Below, one piece after another: positions 1 through 6,252 of a stretch of 7,438 nucleotides of DNA. A model generated the notes under the pieces. It was not told the DNA's origin. It was given only the letters and a program-made list of their open reading frames with translations, and did not search any database. Positions within the stretch are counted from its first letter, which is position 1. The number at the start of each line of letters is the position of its first letter. This stretch comes from Thermococcus sp. (GTDB lineage Archaea; Methanobacteriota_B; Thermococci; Thermococcales; Thermococcaceae), in assembly GCF_027066465.1 (NCBI RefSeq), contig NZ_JAMONU010000160.1, forward strand, positions 1-7,438, given 5' to 3'. Position numbers and translations under genes: made by a program.

Positions 1-380
1 AGAGCGTAGTCCGCTTTCCTCGAAAGGGTGCTCTCATAAGCAGTGAGGGCAAGCGTTGGAACGTCGAGGACATTAAGGGCTTTGATTGCCTCCGTCGTTT
101 CCCCAGAGCGCGAGATTGCCACGAGAAGCCCGGGGTTTTCTATGCTGTACCATTCGCGCGAGTACAGAAGTTCGGAGCAGGGGAGAGCCGCTCCCCTGCC
201 CCCAAGGCGGGTAGTTGCCATGGCCAGCGGCTTTGAAAGGAAGTGCGAACTGCCGCAACCAGTGTAAACTATCTCCCTCGGCAGCAAGAAGTCGTGATTT
301 ACTATGAAATCCTCAAAGGCCCCCTGAGCCTTCATAATTCCCTCCGGGGTCTTCTTAATCTCCCTAATCGTCGAGTGCAT
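1..380 (-). CDS. glmD: SIS-domain glucosamine-6-phosphate deaminase (GlmD-like), N-terminal part only
   Basis: This gene is cut by the left edge; 126 codons are visible. The archaeal GlmD family converts glucosamine-6-phosphate to fructose-6-phosphate and ammonia in the cytoplasm, and is built on the isomerase (SIS) half of GlmS rather than on bacterial NagB. The visible part shows the first SIS domain: a GlmS-like leader (MHSTIREIKKTPEGIMKAQ), the phosphosugar loop TGCGSSHFLSKPLA at residues 40-53, and the second sugar-phosphate loop SRSGETTEAIKAL at 90-102. The ATG at 380 is chosen because GGAGGTGA lies 5 nt upstream, inside the end of the ATPase gene before it, whose TGA is only 1 nt away; translation is probably coupled. 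Placement behind a transporter and near a glycosidase favours amino-sugar catabolism. Another SIS phosphosugar isomerase or a GlmS paralogue is possible, but there is no N-terminal glutaminase domain, so GlmS itself is excluded. Confidence 0.85.
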   Translation of the reverse strand, partial: MHSTIREIKKTPEGIMKAQGAFEDFIVNHDFLLPREIVYTGCGSSHFLSKPLAMATTRLGGRGAALPCSELLYSREWYSIENPGLLVAISRSGETTEAIKALNVLDVPTLALTAYESTLSRKADYA

Positions 381-381
381 A

Positions 382-1347
382 TCATTCACCTCCGTAAAGA
401 TGGCAGGCCACCCAGTGGTTCCTCTCGACCTCGTGAAGGACCGGACGGACGTTGAAGCACTTCTCCTTTACCCTGGGACATCTCGGCGCGTAGCGGCAGC
501 CCTGAATGGAGTAGACTGCTCCCTCTTCCTTCTCCGGCTCGATTCCCCTGAACTCCCACTTGACGTTCAAATCGGGGACGCTCTCGAGGAGCATCTGGGT
601 GTACGGGTGAAGCGGGTTGTGGAAGACCCTCTCGGTGTCGCCCATCTCCACTATCGTCCCGCGATACATGATAATCGTCGTGTCGCTGATGTAGTAGCCC
701 AGAGCCAAGTCGTGGGTGACGAAGAGAACGGACGTTCCATATTTGTCCCTGAAGTCGCCGAGTAAGTTTAGGACGTCAATCCTCGTTGATGCGTCGAGCA
801 TCGAAACCGCCTCGTCCGCAATGAGGAGCTTCGGCTTCAATAGCAAGGCCCTCGCTATGAGGATTCTCTGGAGCTGACCGCCGCTGAGCTGGTGGGGAAA
901 CTTCCCGAGAACCTCATCCGGGTTGAGGCCAACCTGGGTCAGCGCGTCGTTTATCAGTTTCTCCCTCTCCCCCTCATCGAGCCTGGGGAAGTAGGAATCA
1001 AAGACGAGGTGAAAAGACCTGTCAACGACGTGGAGGGGATTGAAGCTGGCAAAGGGGTCCTGAAAAACCGCCTGAACCTGACGGTAGTAGTTCCTCCTCA
1101 GTTCTCCCCTGCTGAACTTCAGAACGTCTTTACCCTCAAAGAGAATCCTCCCGCTCGTCGGCTGAATCAAACGAAGAATGAGCTTTCCTATCGTCGTCTT
1201 CCCGCTCCCGCTCTCACCGACGAGGGAAACTATCTCGCCCCTCCTCATGGTGAAGCTGACGTCGTCCACCGCCCGGATTTCAAAGCCACCGATTAGTCCG
1301 GACGTGAATACTTTCGTCAGGTGCTCGACCTTCAGGAGTTCGCTCAT
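382..1347 (-). CDS. ABC transporter ATPase, OppF/DppF type
   Basis: This is a cytoplasmic ATP-hydrolysing subunit that would pair with the OppD-type ATPase to power import. All motifs of an active ATPase are present: Walker A GESGSGKTT (44-52), Q-loop Gln96 in FQDPFASFNP, signature LSGGQLQR (154-161), Walker B LLIADE (174-179) with catalytic Glu179, and H-loop His212. The stretch after the Glu is AVSMLD rather than the usual PTSALD. The C-terminal oligopeptide-transporter domain (about 235-321) has four cysteines, C284, C290, C297 and C315, a pattern linked to an iron-sulfur cluster in an Opp ATPase. The 321-residue length is normal for the family. The start ATG overlaps the previous stop by 4 bp (ATGA), with GGTGA 7 nt upstream. 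By sequence alone it would be called a peptide transporter; the neighbours argue for a sugar. Confidence 0.93.
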   Translation of the reverse strand: MSELLKVEHLTKVFTSGLIGGFEIRAVDDVSFTMRRGEIVSLVGESGSGKTTIGKLILRLIQPTSGRILFEGKDVLKFSRGELRRNYYRQVQAVFQDPFASFNPLHVVDRSFHLVFDSYFPRLDEGEREKLINDALTQVGLNPDEVLGKFPHQLSGGQLQRILIARALLLKPKLLIADEAVSMLDASTRIDVLNLLGDFRDKYGTSVLFVTHDLALGYYISDTTIIMYRGTIVEMGDTERVFHNPLHPYTQMLLESVPDLNVKWEFRGIEPEKEEGAVYSIQGCRYAPRCPRVKEKCFNVRPVLHEVERNHWVACHLYGGE

Positions 1348-2315
1348 TGGTCCTCACCCCCGAGGAGATGACAGGCCGCGTAGTGCTCCTCTCCAACCTT
1401 CACGAGCTTCGGCTCTTCGCTTGGACACTTGTCGAGGGCGTAGGGACAGCGCGTGTAGAAGCGGCAACCCTTCGGCGGATTGAGTAAACTAATCGGGTAT
1501 CCCGGGATTCCCCGGAGCTTCTGTTTTCTGTACTGGATTCCCATTCTGGGAAGCGAGCTGAGGAGAAGCTGCGTGTAGGGATGGCTGGGTTCGTTGATGA
1601 CTTCCTCGGTTGGGCCTATCTCAACAACCTTGCCGGCGTATAGAATCATCATGCGGTCGGCTATCTTGTCGAGAAGAGCCAAATCGTGGGTGACGAAGAT
1701 TATGGACTTGACTATCCCCTCTCTCATAAAGTGGTGGAGCAGCTCGATGACCACCCTCTGAGTCGTGACGTCCAGAGCGGAAGTAACCTCGTCCGCGATG
1801 AGCAGGTCCGGGTTGAGAAGTGTTGAGACCACCATCGTCGCCCTCTGTCTCATTCCGCCGCTAAGCTCGACGGGGTACATGTCGGCGACCTTCTCGCTGA
1901 GCTTCACCATCTTCAGCCTCTCGCGGAGGAGCCTCTCAACCTCCTCCCTGTCGGTGTGGCCGTGCTCCCTGGCTAAGTCCCAGACTATGTCTTTGATTTT
2001 CTTCGTCGGGTTGAGGGCGTTCATCGCGTACTGGGGAATTATCGAAAGCTCCGTGTAGCGGATTTTTCTGGACTCTTCCTTTGAAAGCCTCATCAAATCC
2101 CTTCCCTTGAAGAGGGCCTTTCCGCCCATGTGAACCATCGGAGGCTTCCTCAGTATCAAGGAGTGGACGAGCGTTGACTTCCCGCAACCGCTCTCGCCGG
2201 CTATACCGAAGACCTCACCTTCCCTAACCTCAAAGGAAACCCCGTCAACGGCCTTGACGTGCCCGAAAGGTGTCGCGTAGTAGATTTTAAGGTCTTCAAC
2301 GGTCAGCATCGCCAT
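1344..2315 (-). CDS. ABC transporter ATPase, OppD/DppD type
   Basis: This is the second cytoplasmic ATPase subunit, expected to form a heterodimer with the OppF-type protein under the two permeases. Motifs: Walker A GESGCGKST (40-48), Q-loop Gln95 in IIPQYAMNALNP, signature LSGGMRQR (151-158), Walker B LLIADE (171-176) followed by VTSALD where PTSALD is usual, and H-loop His210. The C-terminal domain has cysteines at 284, 290, 297 and 315, the same numbers as in the partner. The protein is 323 residues, normal for OppD. The ATG at 2315 is preferred over the in-frame ATG at 2309 because AGGAGG sits 7 nt before it; that ribosome site is encoded in the last codons of the DppC gene, whose TGA is 1 nt away. 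Transported substrate cannot be read from this subunit. Confidence 0.93.
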   Translation of the reverse strand: MAMLTVEDLKIYYATPFGHVKAVDGVSFEVREGEVFGIAGESGCGKSTLVHSLILRKPPMVHMGGKALFKGRDLMRLSKEESRKIRYTELSIIPQYAMNALNPTKKIKDIVWDLAREHGHTDREEVERLLRERLKMVKLSEKVADMYPVELSGGMRQRATMVVSTLLNPDLLIADEVTSALDVTTQRVVIELLHHFMREGIVKSIIFVTHDLALLDKIADRMMILYAGKVVEIGPTEEVINEPSHPYTQLLLSSLPRMGIQYRKQKLRGIPGYPISLLNPPKGCRFYTRCPYALDKCPSEEPKLVKVGEEHYAACHLLGGEDQ

Positions 2316-2316
2316 C

Positions 2317-3249
2317 TCACTCCCTCCTGAGGCGCGGATTGAAGACCTCCTCCAGGCCTATGTTGATGAAGAACAGCGCCGTGATGATGAGGGTTATAAT
2401 CAGCCCCGGCGGAATGAACCACCACCACCAGCCGAACTGGAGTGCGTTGTAGGCTATGGCCCTCTGAAGGATGTTTCCGAGCGAGACCATAGTGGTCGGT
2501 CCGAGGCCGATGAAGTCGAGGGTCGCGCTCGCGAGGATTGCACCGCTGAACTGGAGGATTCCGGCCATGAAGATGTAGGAGACCATGTTGGGCATTACCT
2601 CTGTGAAGATAATCCTGAGGTCGCTCAAACCGGCGAGCTTCGCTAAGTGCACGAACTCCCGGTTCTTGAGCGACAGGGTTTGGCTCCTCACGGCCCTCGC
2701 GACCCAGGGCCAGCCGGTGAGGCCTATTATGAGGGCCTGAATCCCGGGGGTTCTGGCGGAGAGGTAGGCCGCTATGAGAACCAGGAGAACTATTGAGGGT
2801 ATAACGAGCATTATGTTGGTGAACATCATGAGAAGTTCGTCGGTCCATCCGCCCTTGTATCCCGCAACGAGTCCTATCGTTATTCCGAGAACCGTTCCTA
2901 TCGCCGCCGCGAGCAGGGCTATCCAGAGGCTCGTCCTCAGACCGTAGACGAGCCTCGCGTAGAGGTCCTGGCCGTTGATGTTAGTCCCGAGTATGTGGAG
3001 GACCTCAACTTTCTTCCCTGTGTACGTTGTTATAACCTCGTGGCTCATTGGGGGCAGGGTTTTGCCGCCGTAGGAGGCTATCTTTATTCCACCAACGTTC
3101 TCGTAATAGAGGCCGTTCCAGGCAAACGGGGTAAAGAGGGGGCCGATTAGGGCGAATATCACGAAAAAGGCCAGAAGACCGAAGCCGAACTGGAACTTCC
3201 TGTTCCTGAAAGCGATTCTAACGAGTGCCAACCTGCTCTCCCTCGCCAT
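2317..3249 (-). CDS. ABC transporter permease, DppC type
   Basis: This is an integral membrane subunit that forms the translocation path with the DppB-type protein. A short basic N-terminus is followed by membrane segment 1 (about 20-40), then a long extracytoplasmic loop holding the family motif HILGTNINGQDLYARLVYGLRTS, and further hydrophobic segments starting near residue 107. The EAA-type coupling loop that docks on the ATPase is AKLAGLSDLRIIFTEVMPNM. Four consecutive tryptophans (274-277, codons TGG) precede the last membrane segment (IPPGLIITLIITALFFINIG). The ATG at 3249 is chosen over an in-frame TTG at 3255 because GGAGG lies 7 nt before the ATG, while the TTG abuts the ribosome site. 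The 310-residue length fits the family. Only 2 nt separate it from the DppB stop. Confidence 0.93.
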   Translation of the reverse strand: MARESRLALVRIAFRNRKFQFGFGLLAFFVIFALIGPLFTPFAWNGLYYENVGGIKIASYGGKTLPPMSHEVITTYTGKKVEVLHILGTNINGQDLYARLVYGLRTSLWIALLAAAIGTVLGITIGLVAGYKGGWTDELLMMFTNIMLVIPSIVLLVLIAAYLSARTPGIQALIIGLTGWPWVARAVRSQTLSLKNREFVHLAKLAGLSDLRIIFTEVMPNMVSYIFMAGILQFSGAILASATLDFIGLGPTTMVSLGNILQRAIAYNALQFGWWWWFIPPGLIITLIITALFFINIGLEEVFNPRLRRE

Positions 3250-3251
3250 CC

Positions 3252-4235
3252 TCAACCCTCCGTGTAGCTCGCCCTGACGCGCGGGTCTATGAAGGCGTAG
3301 ACTATGTCAATCAGGAAGTTGGCCGCGAGGACAGAGATTACGACGATGAGGAAAGCTCCCTGGAGGAGGAAGTAGTCTTGGTTTAGAGCGGCGTTCATTA
3401 TGAGCACGCCGATTCCGGGGTAGTTGAAGACTATCTCCGTCGCAATCGCCCCGGCCACCATCATTCCGAGCTGTAATGCAAGACCGGTCACCTGGGGCAG
3501 TATGGCGTTCCTGTAGGCGTGCTTCGTCATGAGCTTCTCGCTCGCGCCGAGTGCCTCCAGATAGCGGACGTAATCCGCTTCGAGCTCGTAGATTATCATG
3601 TTGCGCATTCCAATCGCCCAGCTACCAATCATGACGATGAACAGGCTCAGGAAGGGCAGAATCCAGTGGGAGAGGAAGCTCTTGATGAACGTCCAGGAGA
3701 GGCTCGGCACCAAATCCGGAGCGTAGGCGCCAGAATAGGGGAGCCAGCCGAGCTTAACACCAACAACGTAGACGAGAATCATCGCGAACCAAAAGTAGGG
3801 CATGCTCGCGAGGAAGTAAAAGAGGGGCATCGTGTACCTATCATACTTCTTGTTTTTACCCGCGATTGCACCGAGCCAGTTGCCAACGAGCCAGCTGAGG
3901 ACTATCGCGGGGAGGAGAATCGCTATATCGTAGGGGAGGGCGTGCTTGATTATACTCGAGACGGGGGCGTTGTAGAGCATGCTGTAGCCGAGGTCGCCGT
4001 GAAAGAGGTTGACCCAGAAGTTGAGAAACTGCTTCCACATCGGCTGATTTAAGCCGTAGACCTCCTCGTAGAACTTGATGAGCTGGGAGCTGGCCGCACC
4101 CCCGCTCCTCGAAACCATGGCCTCGATTGGATTGCCGGGCATGAGCCTCGGAAGCAACCAGTTCAGGGTCACGGCGAAAACGAACGTAATGCCGTAGACA
4201 ACTACCTTGCGAACCATATACCTTCTGAACCCCAT
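3252..4235 (-). CDS. ABC transporter permease, DppB type
   Basis: This is the first permease of the importer. It starts with the DppB hallmark: membrane segment 1 (about 11-28) followed by LPRLMPGNPIEAM (28-40). A loop follows, then five more hydrophobic segments at roughly 103-128, 137-165, 190-213, 250-280 and 290-318. The EAA-type ATPase-docking loop is EADYVRYLEALGASEKLMTKHAYRNAILP with its Gly at 230. The protein is 327 residues, normal length. The ATG at 4235 is chosen over an in-frame TTG at 4241 because GGAGG lies 7 nt before the ATG and directly abuts the TTG. It follows the binding protein after a 50-nt gap, the only real gap inside the operon. The same family carries peptides, nickel or oligosaccharides such as cello-oligomers in Pyrococcus. 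Confidence 0.93.
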   Translation of the reverse strand: MGFRRYMVRKVVVYGITFVFAVTLNWLLPRLMPGNPIEAMVSRSGGAASSQLIKFYEEVYGLNQPMWKQFLNFWVNLFHGDLGYSMLYNAPVSSIIKHALPYDIAILLPAIVLSWLVGNWLGAIAGKNKKYDRYTMPLFYFLASMPYFWFAMILVYVVGVKLGWLPYSGAYAPDLVPSLSWTFIKSFLSHWILPFLSLFIVMIGSWAIGMRNMIIYELEADYVRYLEALGASEKLMTKHAYRNAILPQVTGLALQLGMMVAGAIATEIVFNYPGIGVLIMNAALNQDYFLLQGAFLIVVISVLAANFLIDIVYAFIDPRVRASYTEG

Positions 4236-4267
4236 TGCCAACCCTCCACTACTACGGCAACGCGGTT

Positions 4268-4285
4268 AAAAAGAAAAGGGAGAAA
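4268..4285 (-). terminator. T-rich tract after the binding-protein gene, possible partial terminator
   Basis: Read on the minus strand, the stretch right after the TGA of the binding-protein gene is TTTCTCCCTTTTCTTTTT. Archaeal RNA polymerase can stop at oligo-T tracts without a hairpin. It lies in the only sizeable gap of the operon, so it may let some transcripts end here and raise the amount of binding protein over the membrane and ATPase subunits. The T runs are interrupted and short, so full termination is unlikely. Confidence 0.4.
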
Positions 4286-6127
4286 TCACTTCCTCCTACG
4301 CCTCAAGAGCAAAGGTATCACGGCGAGACCCACTATTGCAGCAGGACCGCAGATGCTCTTTCCACTGCTCGTCGAGGTTGTTGAAGTCGGTGACGAGGTG
4401 GAGGTTGCGGCCGTCTGGGCCGTTGACGTCGTGGAGGAGCCGGCGGGCTTAACCCCGAGTAAAGCTAGGGCCGTTCCCCAGGTTCCGTACTTGGCCCAGA
4501 AAATCGGCACGCCGTAGGGGTTCTGAGCGTTCGGCCAGCCGGTCCAGTACTTGGTGTTGGCCTCGTAGAAGAGCGTCGCCATGTAAACGGGAACAGCCGG
4601 GACCTCCTTAAGCCATATCTCACTGAGCTGTTTTATGTACTGGGCCTCCTTGTTCGGGTCGGTGGTCTTGGCGAACTCGTCGAGTATCTGCTGGGCCTGC
4701 GGGTCGGTGAAGTTTCCAAAGTTCGCAACGCCGTCCTTGCTGAGGAGGGCGTTATAAACCGCGTAAGCCGTCGGCTGGAAGGTTCCGGCCCAGTGGAGAC
4801 CGAGGTCAAAGTCTCCCTTGTGGTATTTGTCCATCATCGCTCCCCAGTCGTACTTGTCTATGACCACCTTGATTCCGATGGCCTTGAGCTGGTTCTGGAT
4901 TATCTCGGCCGTGGAAATCCAGTCGGAACAGCCGGCGCAGGTGACAAGGTGGAGGACTATCTCCTTACCGTTGTAGGTTCTCCAGCCGTTTGAGTCCCTC
5001 TTCATACCGAGCTGGTCGAGTATCTTGTTTGCCTCCTCAACGTTCCCGTACTGCCAGCCGTATTCCTTTATGAGGCCCTGAAGGTCAATCTTGTCGGCCC
5101 ACTTGCTGAGGAGGCCCGTCCCAAAGGGTATCTCCGACGGCATTCCTCCGATTGGACCGTTGGTGATTATCTGCTTCGGGTTTATCGCCATGGCTATGGC
5201 GCGCCTGAACTGCGGGTTGTCCATCGGGGGCTTCTTGGTGTTGAAGTAGAGCAGAACCGGGGCAACCGGCGGGAAGTAAGGCGGCTTGTCGAGCCAGCTG
5301 ACGAGGTATGGATTCTCCTCCTTGGCCTTAACGATGTCTATGTAGTACGTTCCGACGTCGAGGTCGCCCTTGATGAACATGTTTGCGGCCTGGGCGTTGT
5401 CCTTAACGTAGAGCTGGATTATGTACTTGGGAGCAGGCTTTCCAAAGTACTTGATTCCCCACCAGTTGTCGTTTCTGATGAGTATCGACTTCTGTCCCTG
5501 AACGACCTCGTAGAGCTTGTAGGGACCCGAACCGACGAGGTACTTCTGCTCATCGCCGAGGAACGTCATCTTGGGTATCTCCTTGGGGTCGATGTTCTTG
5601 AATATGTGCTCTGGGATTATCAGAACTCCCTGACCCCAGCCGTAGAAGAGCTGGAGCTTCCAGAGCTGGTAGTTGGGGGTGCCACTGAATATGAAGTCAA
5701 CGGTTCTGTTGTTCACGACTTTTATCTCCTTGAGCCCGAGCTTGCTCCAGTTCCTGAGACCAATCTCCTGATAGTACTCAAAGGAGAACTTCACGTCCTC
5801 GGCGGTGAGGGGCTTGCCGTCCTGCCATGTGAGACCCGGCCTGAGGACGACCTCAAAAACGTTGGGTTCCACCCACTTTCCGCTCTCCGCGAGCCACGGC
5901 TTCAGCTGTCCGGTCATGAAGTTCAGCATGAAGAGCGGCTCGAAAATGAGACCGTCGAGGCCTATGATGTTGCCCCCCTGAAACGGGTTTGCGTTCGTTG
6001 GAGGAGCGCTGTTCGCCGTATAGAGGGTTTCGTTTCTGGGGAACTCAGAAGCCGCGCTTACCGACGCAAGACCAAAGAGGCTTCCCAGCACAACGGCCAC
6101 GAGGGCCACAGCCAGGTATCTTTTCAT
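4286..6127 (-). CDS. Secreted, C-terminally anchored solute-binding protein (SBP family 5), probable oligosaccharide receptor
   Basis: This is the extracellular receptor that would deliver substrate to the permeases. It has a signal peptide (MKRYLAVALVAVVLGSLFG.., cleavage likely after VSA near residue 25) and a family-5 binding domain with characteristic stretches such as ..GLTWQDGKPLTAEDVKFSFEYY.. and ..NPQFRRAIAMAIN... There is no N-terminal lipobox Cys. Instead the C-terminus has a Ser/Thr-rich linker (about 563-591), then CGP at 593-595, a short hydrophobic helix and RRRRK: the CGP-CTERM anchor of Thermococcaceae surface proteins. A CAGC pair (397, 400) lies in the mature domain. ATG 6127 is chosen over an upstream in-frame ATG at 6157 because GAGGTG lies 7 nt before it and the signal peptide begins there; the ATG at 6157 sits at the predicted transcription start. 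The protein has 613 residues. Family 5 is often annotated as peptide-binding, but archaeal members such as Pyrococcus CbtA bind beta-gluco-oligomers. Confidence 0.93.
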   Translation of the reverse strand: MKRYLAVALVAVVLGSLFGLASVSAASEFPRNETLYTANSAPPTNANPFQGGNIIGLDGLIFEPLFMLNFMTGQLKPWLAESGKWVEPNVFEVVLRPGLTWQDGKPLTAEDVKFSFEYYQEIGLRNWSKLGLKEIKVVNNRTVDFIFSGTPNYQLWKLQLFYGWGQGVLIIPEHIFKNIDPKEIPKMTFLGDEQKYLVGSGPYKLYEVVQGQKSILIRNDNWWGIKYFGKPAPKYIIQLYVKDNAQAANMFIKGDLDVGTYYIDIVKAKEENPYLVSWLDKPPYFPPVAPVLLYFNTKKPPMDNPQFRRAIAMAINPKQIITNGPIGGMPSEIPFGTGLLSKWADKIDLQGLIKEYGWQYGNVEEANKILDQLGMKRDSNGWRTYNGKEIVLHLVTCAGCSDWISTAEIIQNQLKAIGIKVVIDKYDWGAMMDKYHKGDFDLGLHWAGTFQPTAYAVYNALLSKDGVANFGNFTDPQAQQILDEFAKTTDPNKEAQYIKQLSEIWLKEVPAVPVYMATLFYEANTKYWTGWPNAQNPYGVPIFWAKYGTWGTALALLGVKPAGSSTTSTAQTAATSTSSPTSTTSTSSGKSICGPAAIVGLAVIPLLLRRRRK

Positions 6128-6134
6128 AGTTTCC

Positions 6135-6140
6135 CACCTC
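6135..6140 (-). promoter_or_regulatory. Ribosome binding site that fixes the binding-protein start
   Basis: GAGGTG on the minus strand ends 7 nt before the ATG at 6127. It decides for this start over the in-frame ATG 30 nt upstream, which has no such site and would put ten extra residues ahead of the signal peptide. Confidence 0.75.
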
Positions 6141-6178
6141 ATTATAAATAATGTCAATTTTATAACAATCCCAAAATC

Positions 6179-6192
6179 TATATAAGCTTTTT
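6179..6192 (-). promoter_or_regulatory. Archaeal BRE/TATA promoter of the transporter operon
   Basis: On the minus strand AAAAAGC (6192-6186) looks like a BRE and TTATATA (6185-6179) is the TATA box. The expected start of transcription, about 25 nt on, falls near 6153-6158. This gives a leader of about 28 nt that keeps the ribosome site GAGGTG at 6140-6135. A second TATA-like stretch (TTATAAAA, about 6164-6157) would start transcription too close to the ATG and lose that site. Confidence 0.7.
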
Positions 6193-6199
6193 GGTGAAC
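6193..6199 (-). promoter_or_regulatory. GTTCACC box upstream of the operon promoter
   Basis: On the minus strand GTTCACC directly abuts the BRE (AAAAAGC) of the transporter promoter. The identical heptamer stands in the same orientation and nearly the same place at the GH1 promoter, which suggests a shared regulatory site. Seven bases are short, so chance remains possible. Confidence 0.45.
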
Positions 6200-6219
6200 A
6201 CATCTGACCTTAAATGTGC

Positions 6220-6239
6220 ATGTCTCGACGTCGAGACAT
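6220..6239. promoter_or_regulatory. Perfect 20-bp palindrome, probable operator
   Basis: ATGTCTCGAC is followed directly by its exact reverse complement GTCGAGACAT, with no spacer. It lies between the two divergent TATA boxes, its centre about 32 bp upstream of the GH1 TATA box and about 45 bp upstream of the operon TATA box. It is outside both predicted transcripts, and with no loop it is not an RNA hairpin, so a dimeric DNA-binding protein is the natural reader. Position upstream of both BREs suits an activator, or a repressor acting by occlusion or looping. The regulator is not encoded in the window. Confidence 0.7.
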
Positions 6240-6243
6240 TGGG

Positions 6244-6250
6244 GTTCACC
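6244..6250 (+). promoter_or_regulatory. GTTCACC box upstream of the GH1 promoter
   Basis: GTTCACC lies 10 bp before the GH1 TATA box, next to its BRE. With the copy at 6193-6199 it forms an inverted repeat across the divergent region, which equals a direct match when each is read in its own direction of transcription (8 bp before the TATA box in the other promoter). Confidence 0.45.
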
Positions 6251-6252
6251 CT

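Noticed and set aside
892..1296. 134-codon plus-strand frame opposite the OppF gene
   Set aside because: Reverse-frame shadow; the minus strand codes a complete ATPase with all motifs.
2419..2430. TGG repeat giving four tryptophans in the DppC protein, considered as a repeat expansion
   Set aside because: Trp-rich stretches before the last membrane segment are usual in DppC-type permeases; only four units and in frame.
2303..2848. 181-codon minus-strand frame overlapping the DppC gene
   Set aside because: It is a shifted frame of the permease gene with low-complexity His/Arg-rich translation, as expected from GC-rich hydrophobic codons read out of frame.
3519..4052. 177-codon open frame on the plus strand opposite the DppB gene
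   Set aside because: It lies wholly antisense to a clear permease gene, is rich in charged residues typical of reverse-frame shadows of membrane proteins, and has no ribosome site or family motif.
5606..6151. 181-codon plus-strand open frame opposite the binding-protein N-terminus
   Set aside because: Antisense shadow of a well-supported gene; no promoter or ribosome site seen and no recognisable domain.
6220..6239. Palindrome as a transcription terminator or RNA hairpin
   Set aside because: It has no loop, no following T tract in the right place, and lies outside both predicted transcripts.
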